A DNA stretch of 64,000 nucleotides from Algoriphagus machipongonensis. GTDB taxonomy: Bacteria > Bacteroidota > Bacteroidia > Cytophagales > Cyclobacteriaceae. Shown piece after piece: positions 9,253 through 17,655 of this stretch. The translations under genes were made by a program, and so were the position numbers. The DNA lies in the NCBI RefSeq assembly GCF_000166275.1, contig NZ_CM001023.1, positions 186,001 through 250,000 on the forward strand, read 5' to 3'. The notes below the pieces were generated by a model. The model was not told where the DNA came from and made no database searches. It saw only the letters and a list, made by a program, of their open reading frames with translations. The stretch's first letter is position 1, and the number at the start of each line of letters is the position of its first letter.

Positions 9253-9975
9253 ATGCAACTCGAGAAAAAACACTTTGAAATACTTCCCAAAGCGCAGCAA
9301 AACTGGCAAAATCGCCCGGAATGGTTTTTCAATAGAGCACATACAGACACCTACGAACTTTGGTACGAGGGTCGCTATAAGCGAGCAGAAATCTGGCAGA
9401 AAAAAGTCATGGAGCAGCTGGTATCTAAGGACAAAAGGATCAAAACCTTACTTGAATTTGGCTGTGGAACCACTCGATTCACACGCTGGTGGAAGGAAAT
9501 TGGTATTAAAGCCACCGGAGGGGATATTTCCCCTCTCATGCTTTCCCAAGCCATCAATCTTTTCGAGGGTGATTTAGTCATGGCGGATTCCCATCATATG
9601 CCCTTTAAGGATCATACCTTCGATTCGCTGGCTTTCATTACCACTTTTGAATACTATAAAGACCCGGTAAAAGTGATACGCGAATCTGCCCGAGTAGCAA
9701 AATACGGCATTGCCATGGGCATGATGAACCGAAATTCACCCAAGGTCTTGAGAAGGAGAGTCCAACAGGTTTTTGGTAAAAATCCTTTCTATGTAACTGC
9801 AACTTTCTACACTCCTGCAATGCTGATCAAAATTATTGAGGAAGCATTGCAAGGAAGGCAATATACCATCGAATGGTCATGCACTGGCCTACCAAAATGG
9901 TTTCCGGTACAGCAGTGGAGCGTTCCTTATGGTGACTTCTTTGGTTTGTATGTGAAATTCAATGATGTAGACTGA
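9253..9975 (+). CDS. SAM-dependent methyltransferase (class I), in TPP-controlled operon
   Basis: 240 residues. The SAM-binding motif I is EFGCGTTRF (68-76), the ribose-binding acidic residue is Asp91 in GGDIS, and the Methyltransf_11-like post-motif region DSLAFITTFEYYKDP follows. The N-terminal 60 residues are rich in aromatic residues (WYEGRY) and may shape the substrate pocket. It starts 22 bases after the TonB receptor and its stop overlaps the next start (TGATG), so it is translationally coupled. A Trm112-like zinc protein ends the same operon, and Trm112 proteins are known to bind and activate class I methyltransferases. The substrate is unknown. Confidence 0.85.
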   Translation: MQLEKKHFEILPKAQQNWQNRPEWFFNRAHTDTYELWYEGRYKRAEIWQKKVMEQLVSKDKRIKTLLEFGCGTTRFTRWWKEIGIKATGGDISPLMLSQAINLFEGDLVMADSHHMPFKDHTFDSLAFITTFEYYKDPVKVIRESARVAKYGIAMGMMNRNSPKVLRRRVQQVFGKNPFYVTATFYTPAMLIKIIEEALQGRQYTIEWSCTGLPKWFPVQQWSVPYGDFFGLYVKFNDVD

Positions 9976-11027
9976 TGGCAGATCTGGGTAAAATCAATCA
10001 TGAAGGATATCAAAGCTTGCTTGCGGGAAGGCTTGGAGCATTTCGCAAAGAGGTAAAGCAAGGTCCGGGCTTTGGTGTGGACGTAGCGATTACTTCCTTG
10101 CCTGGCGGCTTGGCTATGGCAGCGACTAGCGACCCTTTATCTTTGATTCCTTCCCTAGGCTTACAGGAATCTGCTTGGCTCAGCGTGCATTTGATGGCCA
10201 ATGATATGGCGACCACTGGCTTTGCCCCTCAATACGGCCAATTCGTCCTCAATCTCCCAGATTCCTTAAGCAATGCTGACTTCAGTACCTACTGGGGCTA
10301 TATTGATCGCTTTTGTAAGGAAATTGGAGTGGCAATCACAGGGGGTCATACCGGCTTTGTCCAAGGACAAAACTCCACTTTTGCCGGCGGAGGAACACTT
10401 ATTACCATCGCCCCGGAATCAGAAATGATCTGCGCAACAGGCGCGGAAGAAGGAGATGTGATTTTAGTGACCAAATCCTGTGCAATGACTGCCACGGCCA
10501 TTTTGGGAATGAGTTTTCCTGAAACTGTCAAGAATAAACTCGGAACCGATGTATATGAATCAGCTTGCCAACAATTTTATCAAACTTCCTCGCTAAAAGA
10601 TGGCTTAATCGCTGCTGGTGAATCTGAGAAATTCCCAGAAATAACGGCTATGCACGATGTGACGGAAGGAGGGGTTTTGGGAGCGATCTACGAAATGTTG
10701 ATTGCTTCAGGAAAAGGGGGAATGATAGAAAATGACTTGATTCCTGTGGGAGAAATCGCCTCCCAAATTTCTAAGTTATTTGATTTAGATCCCCGCTACT
10801 GTGTAGGAGCTGGAGCAATGATTATTTCCTGTAGGCCTGATAAATCTGCTCAACTTATAGATCGTTTAGGAAATGAAAATATCAGCTGTACTGTAGTAGG
10901 GAAGGTATTAGGACAGGATCAAGGAATTAGGATTTCAGAAGGAGAGAGTTCATCACTATTGGAATATAAAGAAACAGACCCCTATTGGGCCGCCTATTTC
11001 AAAGCATTAAATGAAGGTTGGAAATGA
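9975..11027 (+). CDS. AIR synthase-related (HypE/PurM-like) ATP-dependent enzyme
   Basis: 350 residues of the PurM/ThiL/HypE superfamily. ATP/Mg-binding positions are kept: Asp36 in FGVDVAI, TSDPL (51-55), HLMANDMATTG (72-82), ITGGHTGF (121-128) and MHDVTEGG (226-233). The DVTEGG form matches HypE/PurM more than ThiL, which has SDGL there. It lacks the HypE C-terminal PRxC tail and no other hyp gene is near, so a role in hydrogenase maturation is unlikely. Given its place behind a TPP riboswitch, it may phosphorylate a thiamin-related compound, as ThiL does (inference). It overlaps both neighbours (TGATG before, ATGA after). Confidence 0.82.
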   Translation: MADLGKINHEGYQSLLAGRLGAFRKEVKQGPGFGVDVAITSLPGGLAMAATSDPLSLIPSLGLQESAWLSVHLMANDMATTGFAPQYGQFVLNLPDSLSNADFSTYWGYIDRFCKEIGVAITGGHTGFVQGQNSTFAGGGTLITIAPESEMICATGAEEGDVILVTKSCAMTATAILGMSFPETVKNKLGTDVYESACQQFYQTSSLKDGLIAAGESEKFPEITAMHDVTEGGVLGAIYEMLIASGKGGMIENDLIPVGEIASQISKLFDLDPRYCVGAGAMIISCRPDKSAQLIDRLGNENISCTVVGKVLGQDQGIRISEGESSSLLEYKETDPYWAAYFKALNEGWK

Positions 11028-11668
11028 AAACATCAGCAACAATATCAGGAGGGCTTTATTTGGTTATTGATCCCAGTAAAGAGGAAACCTTGCTTTTGAA
11101 GTCATTGAAACAAGCATTATCTGCAAAGCCTTGTGCCGTTCAGATTTGGGATAACTTTCCTGAAAAACCTCCCGTAGCCGGCTTGATAGGCAAAATTAAA
11201 GTGCTTTGTAAGGCAGCTAAAGTTCCTTTATTGATCAATAACCATCCAGAATGGGTGGAGCTTTTTGATCTGGATGGGGTGCATTTTGATGAGATCAATC
11301 AATTCTCTGAGAAATGCCTGAAAACCTTTCACGATATGAGAAAAATTGTGGGAGTCACCGTAAACAATGACCTAAAAACCATCAAAAAGGCTGTGGATTT
11401 TGGAGTTGATTACCTCTCCTTTTGCTCCATGTTTCCATCCAGCACTAGTACCAGTTGCGAATTGGTGGATTTCGAGACCGTTCGCAAAACAAGGGAAATG
11501 ACTCAAAATCCAATTTTCCTTGCAGGAGGAATCAGCCCTCAAAACCTAGCCGATCTTGAATCTCTGAGTTTTGATGGCATCGCTGTCGTATCTGGAGTGA
11601 TGAGCTCTGAAGATCCAAAAGCTGCCATATTAAATTATCAACAGTCCCTTTCAACACTGAACAAATGA
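11024..11668 (+). CDS. ThiE/TenI superfamily protein, divergent
   Basis: 214 residues from the ATG at 11024 (ATGA overlap with the previous stop); a TTG at 11018 would add two residues. It is a TIM-barrel ThiE/TenI relative: INNHPE (71-76), DGVHFDE (84-90), MFPSSTSTS (136-144), AGGIS (167-171) and AVVSGVM (187-193). The phosphate-binding AGGIS and VSG loops are kept. However, the QxRxK pyrophosphate-binding motif reads Q-I-W-D-N, the Mg-binding NDR is N-N-H, and the lysine of the TSTK motif is serine. The TenI catalytic histidine position appears to be Asn. It is therefore unlikely to be an ordinary thiamin phosphate synthase and may act on another thiazole or thiamin phosphate. Confidence 0.78.
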   Translation: MKTSATISGGLYLVIDPSKEETLLLKSLKQALSAKPCAVQIWDNFPEKPPVAGLIGKIKVLCKAAKVPLLINNHPEWVELFDLDGVHFDEINQFSEKCLKTFHDMRKIVGVTVNNDLKTIKKAVDFGVDYLSFCSMFPSSTSTSCELVDFETVRKTREMTQNPIFLAGGISPQNLADLESLSFDGIAVVSGVMSSEDPKAAILNYQQSLSTLNK

Positions 11669-11949
11669 AACTAGAAACTATAGCCAAGCTTTGCTGTCCT
11701 TTTGATAAAGAGGACCTGGAATTGAAAACTATCCTTACCGACGATCAGGAAAACATCCTGGAGGGCTGGTTGACTTGTGGATCATGTAAGCGCATTTATC
11801 CTATCATCAAGGGGATTCCTATCATGAACCCAGATGAATATCGCGAGGCACATTTGGAGCAACCCGTTTTAGAACGATGGCAGAAGGAATTGGACGGAAA
11901 AGAAATTAAGGATTTTAGACTTTTAGAGGAAAATTCAAAGGAGTCCTAA
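11665..11949 (+). CDS. Trm112-like zinc protein
   Basis: 94 residues with the Trm112/YcaR fold: N-terminal cysteines C10-C11 in LCCPFDK, a second pair C38-x2-C41 in TCGSCKR, and the signature YPIIKGIPIM (45-54). The start overlaps the ThiE-like stop as ATGA. In eukaryotes and archaea Trm112 stabilises and activates class I methyltransferases; here it shares an operon with the methyltransferase at 9253-9975, its likely partner (inference). It ends convergently with the next gene with a 15-base overlap. Confidence 0.85.
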   Translation: MKLETIAKLCCPFDKEDLELKTILTDDQENILEGWLTCGSCKRIYPIIKGIPIMNPDEYREAHLEQPVLERWQKELDGKEIKDFRLLEENSKES

Positions 11950-12447
11950 GCCTTCTTTGACCTTTTTCAGGGCAGCTACGGCTGCCTTTTCTTTTTCAAA
12001 ATCCAAGGCGAGAAACTTGGTTCCATTGGAGATTAGTACAATTTTATAAATGGTCACTTCTCCTGAAAGTGTTGGGCTCAGACCATTGGGAACATTCCTA
12101 CTTCGAAAGCTATGCAAGATCATTTCTGCATGTTCAATTTTAGGAAGTTTTTTCCACGCTCCCAACTTAAAAAAAAGCAAGGTTTGATATTCTTTGTATT
12201 TCCTATTCTCAAAGTCCAGCAGCGTCCCAGTATAAGTAGTAACAAGAATTACCCCAATCAAAAAAGGTATTCCAGCAACGAGGACAATTTTCAATGTATT
12301 GGTTTCTACTTCTACAAAAACTGGAGTAAGTATTACCACCAAACCTAGAAAAATCAATACTAAGCCGAATAAACGCCCCCCACTCAAAATCGACCTGTAG
12401 CTATGATTGAATTTTTGCAAGGAAGAGCGTTTAGCGGGACTTGACAT
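11935..12447 (-). CDS. Hypothetical two-helix membrane protein
   Basis: 170 residues. Two adjacent hydrophobic helices at about 24-47 and 52-75 (GLVLIFLGLVVILTP and IVLVAGIPFLIGVIL), then a cytoplasmic C-terminal part of about 90 residues with alternating strands. No family recognised. It overlaps the upstream gene by 17 bases, so the two are translationally coupled and probably act together. Confidence 0.65.
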   Translation of the reverse strand: MSSPAKRSSLQKFNHSYRSILSGGRLFGLVLIFLGLVVILTPVFVEVETNTLKIVLVAGIPFLIGVILVTTYTGTLLDFENRKYKEYQTLLFFKLGAWKKLPKIEHAEMILHSFRSRNVPNGLSPTLSGEVTIYKIVLISNGTKFLALDFEKEKAAVAALKKVKEGLGLL

Positions 12448-12898
12448 TTTTGTTTTTACGAACTAAGATTAGCGCAATTATAGAATAGATCAGTAAATAT
12501 TTATACAAATCCACAGAAATTGTAAATCTGATATTGATTAAGAAAGGAAGGTTTTGTTCAAAGAAATTTGTAGCTATAAAGTCAGCCAAGCCAGCAAAAG
12601 CTAAAATATGGGTAACCGTGGCCAAAATTATAAACAGCAGCCTTTTGATCAATACAATATGAATACGAGCTAGAAATCTTACTTTTTTGAAAAGTACATT
12701 CCAAAGGATCGAAACTGGAAAAATCAGGATCCATAAGGAATTGATCAGACGATTTTCAGTATCATAAATGGAGTGATCAAACTTCTGATCATAAAGGTAA
12801 TCTTGGAGAATGGTAACCAACAATATTAAGATCAACACCGAGAGGTATTTCAGTGTCGCCTTCATTCTGAGTTTTTTTTGCTGGAAAACAGGAGACAT
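12431..12898 (-). CDS. Hypothetical multi-helix membrane protein
   Basis: 155 residues with four predicted membrane helices (about 17-33, 49-65, 84-108 and 127-148) and a basic end. The ATG at 12898 is used; MKATLK 11 codons inside is an alternative start. No motif recognised. First gene of a two-gene unit with the 170-residue membrane protein. Confidence 0.6.
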   Translation of the reverse strand: MSPVFQQKKLRMKATLKYLSVLILILLVTILQDYLYDQKFDHSIYDTENRLINSLWILIFPVSILWNVLFKKVRFLARIHIVLIKRLLFIILATVTHILAFAGLADFIATNFFEQNLPFLINIRFTISVDLYKYLLIYSIIALILVRKNKNVKSR

Positions 12899-12968
12899 AC
12901 TTTCAGCAATTGGTGTTGCTTGAAGTTACAAAATATTAAATAGGCGGGCTGTTTGAACTAAGGAACTG

Positions 12969-13034
12969 CTGTAGGTAAAGATTTTTCAATTTTCTTTACC
13001 TACAGGGATTGGTATGTAAAACAGCTTTACATAC
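12969..13034. repeat. Two adjacent perfect hairpins
   Basis: The first hairpin has 12-base perfect arms, CTGTAGGTAAAG (12969-12980) and CTTTACCTACAG (12994-13005), with a 13-base T-rich loop. The second has 9-base arms, GTATGTAAA (13012-13020) and TTTACATAC (13026-13034), with a 5-base loop. They sit between the end of the amidohydrolase gene and the membrane gene pair. They may end the amidohydrolase transcript or regulate the following pair. Confidence 0.6.
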
Positions 13035-13116
13035 TAAATTCTAGAAAATGGCCATAGGTTTACCTCCCTTCAGGTCTGCAATCTTAATCCCCGGCCATCT
13101 CCGGGAAATCAGAATA

Positions 13117-14247
13117 TCAATCTGGAAATACTGATTTATCCATCCTAGGGACGATTCTTAAAGCATTTTTATAATACAGCTTTTTCAAAACCTCATCAGA
13201 AAGTCCTAGTCCATACATGGCCCAGAAGGCATGGTATTTCTTGTAATAAGGAAAATACTCATCCTCAGTTTCCAAAACCCTAAAATAGGTATAGAACTCT
13301 TCCTTATTATAGGCATCCTTACCGAAAAGAACTCGGTCTTGGTATTTTTCAAAAAACTCCTTTGCCCTTCTAGGCTGTCTTCCAAACTCAGCAATCACAG
13401 CCCCGATCCCAAAATTAACATTTGGGTACTTTTCTAAATGGGCGCTTGCAGCATCCAAATCATTTGCCATCCATCCCATATGTGCATTGATGAAAGTAGT
13501 CTCAGGGTGTTTGGCAAAAACATCGTGTTGCTCTGCTATTATTTGTTCGAAAGGTGCTGGGTTATCTGCGCCTCTTTGACGACGCGGGTGTGTTTTTAGC
13601 TCAAGCCAACGCTCATTATTTGCATCCATTGGTTGCCAAAATTGTGCTGGATCAGCAGAGTGAATGATTACAGGAATTCCCAACTCTCCAGCCTTAGCCC
13701 AAACGGCATCTAAATCTGGGTGGTTTACAGGTACTCGGTTTCCGTCAACATCATTTACATTCAAGCCTAAACTTTTATAGATTTTCAATCCACTTGCTCC
13801 AGCTTCCACATCCTCTTCCAGTTCTTTTACTGCAATTCTCGTCCAGTTTTCATCCCCAAAACCTGCAAAATTCAGATTGGTAAATACCATAAACCTCCCT
13901 GGTGCATGCGTATTGAACTCCTCAATCATGGATTTAATATATTCTTGCTGCGAATTGCTATCTCCTCTACCAAATCCTCGACCTGAAAGATTCACCAAAA
14001 CTCCCATATTAATTTCATCCATTTCCGAAACCAATTCATCGATTCGTTCTTTATTGATCCCTCCCTGGTGAGAATGTATGTCTACAAAAGGAAATTTCGC
14101 TTTGGTAACAGGATGCTCAGGAACCTTCAGTGTGGATGGGGGATTGTACTCTTCGAAACTCATTTCTTGAGCAGAAGCAATCCCAGAAAAACCCAATAAA
14201 ATTACTGTAAGACCAATGCTAATCTTCGGAAATAAAAATCTTTTCAT
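13117..14247 (-). CDS. Secreted metal-dependent amidohydrolase (amidohydrolase_2 type)
   Basis: 376 residues from the ATG at 14247, which starts a clear signal peptide (MKRFLFPKIS to ASAQ, 1-27); the longer frame to 14361 has no signal and is rejected. The metal-binding D-I-H-S-H (56-60) is followed by later histidines in VIIHSADP and FINAHMGW and a C-terminal LFGKDAY, the layout of PF04909 TIM-barrel hydrolases. Members hydrolyse or decarboxylate small carboxylates; the substrate is unknown. Periplasmic location is expected. It lies downstream of the M14 peptidase gene on the same strand but behind its terminator. Confidence 0.85.
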   Translation of the reverse strand: MKRFLFPKISIGLTVILLGFSGIASAQEMSFEEYNPPSTLKVPEHPVTKAKFPFVDIHSHQGGINKERIDELVSEMDEINMGVLVNLSGRGFGRGDSNSQQEYIKSMIEEFNTHAPGRFMVFTNLNFAGFGDENWTRIAVKELEEDVEAGASGLKIYKSLGLNVNDVDGNRVPVNHPDLDAVWAKAGELGIPVIIHSADPAQFWQPMDANNERWLELKTHPRRQRGADNPAPFEQIIAEQHDVFAKHPETTFINAHMGWMANDLDAASAHLEKYPNVNFGIGAVIAEFGRQPRRAKEFFEKYQDRVLFGKDAYNKEEFYTYFRVLETEDEYFPYYKKYHAFWAMYGLGLSDEVLKKLYYKNALRIVPRMDKSVFPD

Positions 14248-14369
14248 AAGTAAAATTTGGTTGAGGTAAAAGGTGATGATTGTGTTTAAAGTTTTTTGAA
14301 AATATTCTATTGTGTACGAAAGAAACAAGGAATTGGCTGAATTAACTTGAAAAAATACCAAAAACGAAA

Positions 14370-14400
14370 AAATCCCGAATCATAAGACCCGGGATTAAAA
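14370..14400 (-). terminator. Rho-independent terminator after the M14 peptidase gene
   Basis: AATCCCG and CGGGATT form a stem on both sides of a 12-base loop; read on the minus strand the stem is followed by a T run. It lies 20-50 bases after the stop of the peptidase gene. Confidence 0.75.
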
Positions 14401-14420
14401 AACTTCAATTGTTTCAATTC

Positions 14421-16979
14421 TTATCTGCCAGTACCACTATTAATGGTTTGACCGAAGAAGATTGCATTTAAATACAGTTTATTCGTTCCAAACCAAAACG
14501 CACGGAAATTCATATTGTCAGCAAACCCAACAATTCTTCCTCTTCCCAAAGAAGAGATTCGAATCACTGCTCCATTTTTCAATCCTTCCAAATTGGTCGG
14601 GTGAACGTAGCCAGAAGCCAATGGGTTCTCTGTATAAACCAATGGATTTGCATAAGGATTCTCTGAAGGCTCTAAGAATAAATTATCATTTCGGAAAGTA
14701 TGGATTTCGCTTTTAGTATAGCCGTAACCAATCGGGTGGGTTAAGTCCAAATTCGCATTGAAAATGGCTCCTCCAGTAACTTTAGCGCCATTGGCATTAC
14801 TATAGTCTGCGTAGCTTTTTTGGATCTCCTCGTCCTCAGTTTCAGGTAGAGATTTAAAGGAAAAACTACCTATTTCATGTTGGTTTAAGAATCTCAAAGC
14901 CCCGCCTTTTGCTACTAAGGTTCCACCTTCTGAAATCCATTCTCTTAAGCTTGAAGCAGCAGATTTACCCAAGTTGTAATATCTTCCATCGGGCATTAAA
15001 ACCACATTATAACGATCTAGCGTATTACCCCCAATTTGATCTACCGGAAGTAGGGTAATCGCCATTTCCATACGCTGATCTAGCAAATGCCAGATTTCTC
15101 CCGCTTCATAACTGTCCACTCCACCTTCTACCAAGAGTGCAATTTCTGGCTTATCCAAAGGATCCGTAAAGGTCGAACCCATATTGATTCCAGTAGTATA
15201 ACCTGAGGTAATGGCATGAATATTTACATGAGATTCTGATGCAATTTCGTTCAACTTTTGGTACATGGCATTTTCATCCAATCCAGACTTTCCCGGACCA
15301 ATGAGAATCGTACCTCTTCCAAAACTTTGGCCATCATCGGTTCCAAATTCTGCATGGGCAACGCGCACCAAAAATCCAGCGTTCATCAGCTTATTTGCAG
15401 CTTTTGGAGCGTAATAATCATTCCACTTCATGGCATACTGATAGGCTCCTGGAGCTCCAATAACTTTTCCTGGAGCTAGAGAAAGCGTGTTTTTATCCAC
15501 TTTTTCCACATTCGCCAGATTTAAAATCCGGCTGTTTAAAGCCACATAGTCTAAATTGAAGGCCATTGGATATGTCCAGGCAGAAATGTCATAAAATAAA
15601 CTATCCTGAAAAGAAGTACGCGTTTCAAACATGGCCTTGATCAATCGATACTGAGGTTGGTTTGCTGGAACGATATAGGCATTCTCTTTCTTAAATTCCT
15701 GCCCATTCAAGGTCACATCTTCTTTTAGTGAATATACCTCTATGTCATGTTGGATAATCAAATCCGCCAAGTGAAAGCTCTTGGCATCATCCTCTTGGCT
15801 ACCAAAAATATAGGCCTTATTTACATCCGCATCGCTTTCTGATTTTACATCCGAATAGAAATCCTTCATCCACTGGTTTAGCTCTGTTCGCATTTCTTTA
15901 GCCGCCTGGTAGGAGGATAAGTTGGCTGTAAATTGGTTTCGAATCGTAAATGGAAAGCTCAACATTCCATAATCTGTTTCCTGAAGGTGGCCTCTGGAAC
16001 TCGCTTGTTCAAAAAGAATTCCTATAGATCCTTGAACATCAGGATAGGTTGAACCTTTACCGTAGTAAAAGTCATCGTAGTTTTCTTGATTGTAATAAAG
16101 AGAACCGATTTGATCCAATGCTTTTGCATGGTATTCACCAATCTTCTTGGTCAACTCGAAATTCTTTTCTGGAGTCAAAGGGTGCATCCTAGCTGGCACA
16201 CCAGGCTGGAAAAAGAAAGTGCTATTGCTTCCCATTTCATGGAAATCCAAATGAACATTTGGAAGCCAATCCTGAAAAACCCGAACTCTATTTCTTGATT
16301 CTGGGTGCTGAACTGGTAGCCAATCTCTGTTTAAGTCAAACCAATAATGGTTGGTTCTTCCTCTAGGCCAAGCTTCATTGTATTCGCGGCCATTAGGATC
16401 GCCATTGAGATTGTATGATTTATGGGAATTTACCCAAGATGCAAAACGATTGAGTCCGTCAGGATTAATTGCTGGATCCAAAAGAAGGACTATTTGTTCC
16501 AAATCAGCCTCGATTTCATTAGCTGCGGCAAAATGGTAGGCGGCCACAAGTGAGGCATTGGCTCCACTTGGCTCATTTCCATGAACAGAATATCCCATGA
16601 ACATCACAACCGGCATATTTTCTATGTCAACAGAAGCTCCTGGATCCCGCAGCTTAGCACGGTCAGCTTTAATTTGATCAATTCTACCAAGGTTGGAAGG
16701 AGACGTAATGGTGAGTAACACCTGAGGTCTCTTTTCATAGGTTCTTCCCGTTTCTTCAAAAGTTACCCGGTCTGAAGCCTCAGCCACAGCTTTCATATAC
16801 ATGACTAGCTGATCATGGCTCACATGCCATTCTCCCACTTCATATCCCAAAACCTCTTTCGGTGTTGGAATGGATGAATCATAGGTGTATCCCTTTGGTA
16901 AATAATAACTCAAATCGACTTGAGCGTAACTAAAAAGGGCAAAAACGCTTAGTATTAGCGACAAAACAGCCTTTTTCAT
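14421..16979 (-). CDS. M14 family zinc carboxypeptidase-like exopeptidase
   Basis: 852 residues with a signal peptide (1-19, ending SYA). The M14 zinc motif is HGNEPSG (His133, Glu136), followed by NPDGLNRF with the substrate-binding Asn-Pro pair, an arginine in the LNRDW segment, and the third zinc ligand in HLDFHEMG. After the peptidase domain (to about residue 380) there is a long C-terminal region with a glutamine-amidotransferase-like (DJ-1/ThuA-type) fold hint, as in VLMPDGRYYNLGK. It should cut C-terminal residues or peptidoglycan-derived peptides in the periplasm or outside. Followed by its own terminator. Confidence 0.88.
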   Translation of the reverse strand: MKKAVLSLILSVFALFSYAQVDLSYYLPKGYTYDSSIPTPKEVLGYEVGEWHVSHDQLVMYMKAVAEASDRVTFEETGRTYEKRPQVLLTITSPSNLGRIDQIKADRAKLRDPGASVDIENMPVVMFMGYSVHGNEPSGANASLVAAYHFAAANEIEADLEQIVLLLDPAINPDGLNRFASWVNSHKSYNLNGDPNGREYNEAWPRGRTNHYWFDLNRDWLPVQHPESRNRVRVFQDWLPNVHLDFHEMGSNSTFFFQPGVPARMHPLTPEKNFELTKKIGEYHAKALDQIGSLYYNQENYDDFYYGKGSTYPDVQGSIGILFEQASSRGHLQETDYGMLSFPFTIRNQFTANLSSYQAAKEMRTELNQWMKDFYSDVKSESDADVNKAYIFGSQEDDAKSFHLADLIIQHDIEVYSLKEDVTLNGQEFKKENAYIVPANQPQYRLIKAMFETRTSFQDSLFYDISAWTYPMAFNLDYVALNSRILNLANVEKVDKNTLSLAPGKVIGAPGAYQYAMKWNDYYAPKAANKLMNAGFLVRVAHAEFGTDDGQSFGRGTILIGPGKSGLDENAMYQKLNEIASESHVNIHAITSGYTTGINMGSTFTDPLDKPEIALLVEGGVDSYEAGEIWHLLDQRMEMAITLLPVDQIGGNTLDRYNVVLMPDGRYYNLGKSAASSLREWISEGGTLVAKGGALRFLNQHEIGSFSFKSLPETEDEEIQKSYADYSNANGAKVTGGAIFNANLDLTHPIGYGYTKSEIHTFRNDNLFLEPSENPYANPLVYTENPLASGYVHPTNLEGLKNGAVIRISSLGRGRIVGFADNMNFRAFWFGTNKLYLNAIFFGQTINSGTGR

Positions 16980-17163
16980 GTGATTATATTAATTTAAATA
17001 CGCCACATGGAATCTCGCAAAATGAGGAATCAACCTGATGCTTTTTAAGGTTTTTGCTCGATTTCATATAGATAGATGGTTTAAAACTTTAGGCAAAATT
17101 CTTATTTTCATTCCTTAAAAAAAACTAATTTGGTTCAATGGTTAAATTAATTGAAGAAGCACC

Positions 17164-17436
17164 ATGGATTTGATTGTACCATCAAATGGCCTATGGATCT
17201 GGCAGCTAGTTACTTTCTTAGTTATGATTAGCTATTTAGGCTTTACCATTTATGCCCTAATAGATTTAATTCGATCCGATTTCCGCGAGATAAATATGAA
17301 GCTTTTTTGGGCTTTATTGATTTTATTTACCCCAATGATCGGTACTTTTCTTTATTTGAGTATGAGCAGATCTACTAAAAATAACAGAAGAAAATTCGAC
17401 CCTGATTTTTCAAATACATCAAAAAATAATTTATGA
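17164..17436 (+). CDS. PLDc_N-type small membrane protein (first of three)
   Basis: 90 residues with two helices (about 11-35 and 46-67) joined by the DLIRSDFREINMKLFW stretch. This is the phospholipase D N-terminal-like (PLDc_N) pattern: helix, Y-x-L-x-D-hydrophobic, then W-hydrophobic-P. No catalytic domain follows. The stop overlaps the next start as ATGA. Role unknown. Confidence 0.7.
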   Translation: MDLIVPSNGLWIWQLVTFLVMISYLGFTIYALIDLIRSDFREINMKLFWALLILFTPMIGTFLYLSMSRSTKNNRRKFDPDFSNTSKNNL

Positions 17437-17645
17437 CACTTTCTTTTATTCAAAATATTGGCGGTGGTTTTATAATAATCATCCTTGCCTATTTTGTTCT
17501 TTGGGTTTATTGCTTGGTAGATATCATCCGATCTGATTTTAAAGATGGCAATATGAAACTGATATGGGTAATCATCATTCTTTTTGCCCAGGTTTTAGGC
17601 CCAATAGCTTATTTAATCTTGGGTAAAAACACCAAATCAACTTAA
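17433..17645 (+). CDS. PLDc_N-type small membrane protein (second of three)
   Basis: 70 residues with the same plan as its neighbour: helix, WVYCLVDIIRSDFKDGNMKLIW, helix, then LGPIAYLILG. It shares I-R-S-D-F-(R/K) and N-M-K-L with the first copy, which indicates tandem duplication. Start overlaps the previous stop by four bases. Confidence 0.7.
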   Translation: MTLSFIQNIGGGFIIIILAYFVLWVYCLVDIIRSDFKDGNMKLIWVIIILFAQVLGPIAYLILGKNTKST

Positions 17646-17655
17646 ACTACTTGCG

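Noticed and set aside
9975..11027. Hydrogenase maturation factor HypE
   Set aside because: No C-terminal cysteine tail and no hypA-F neighbours.
13117..14361. Longer amidohydrolase start at 14361
   Set aside because: The additional 38 residues hide the signal peptide that starts at the ATG at 14247.
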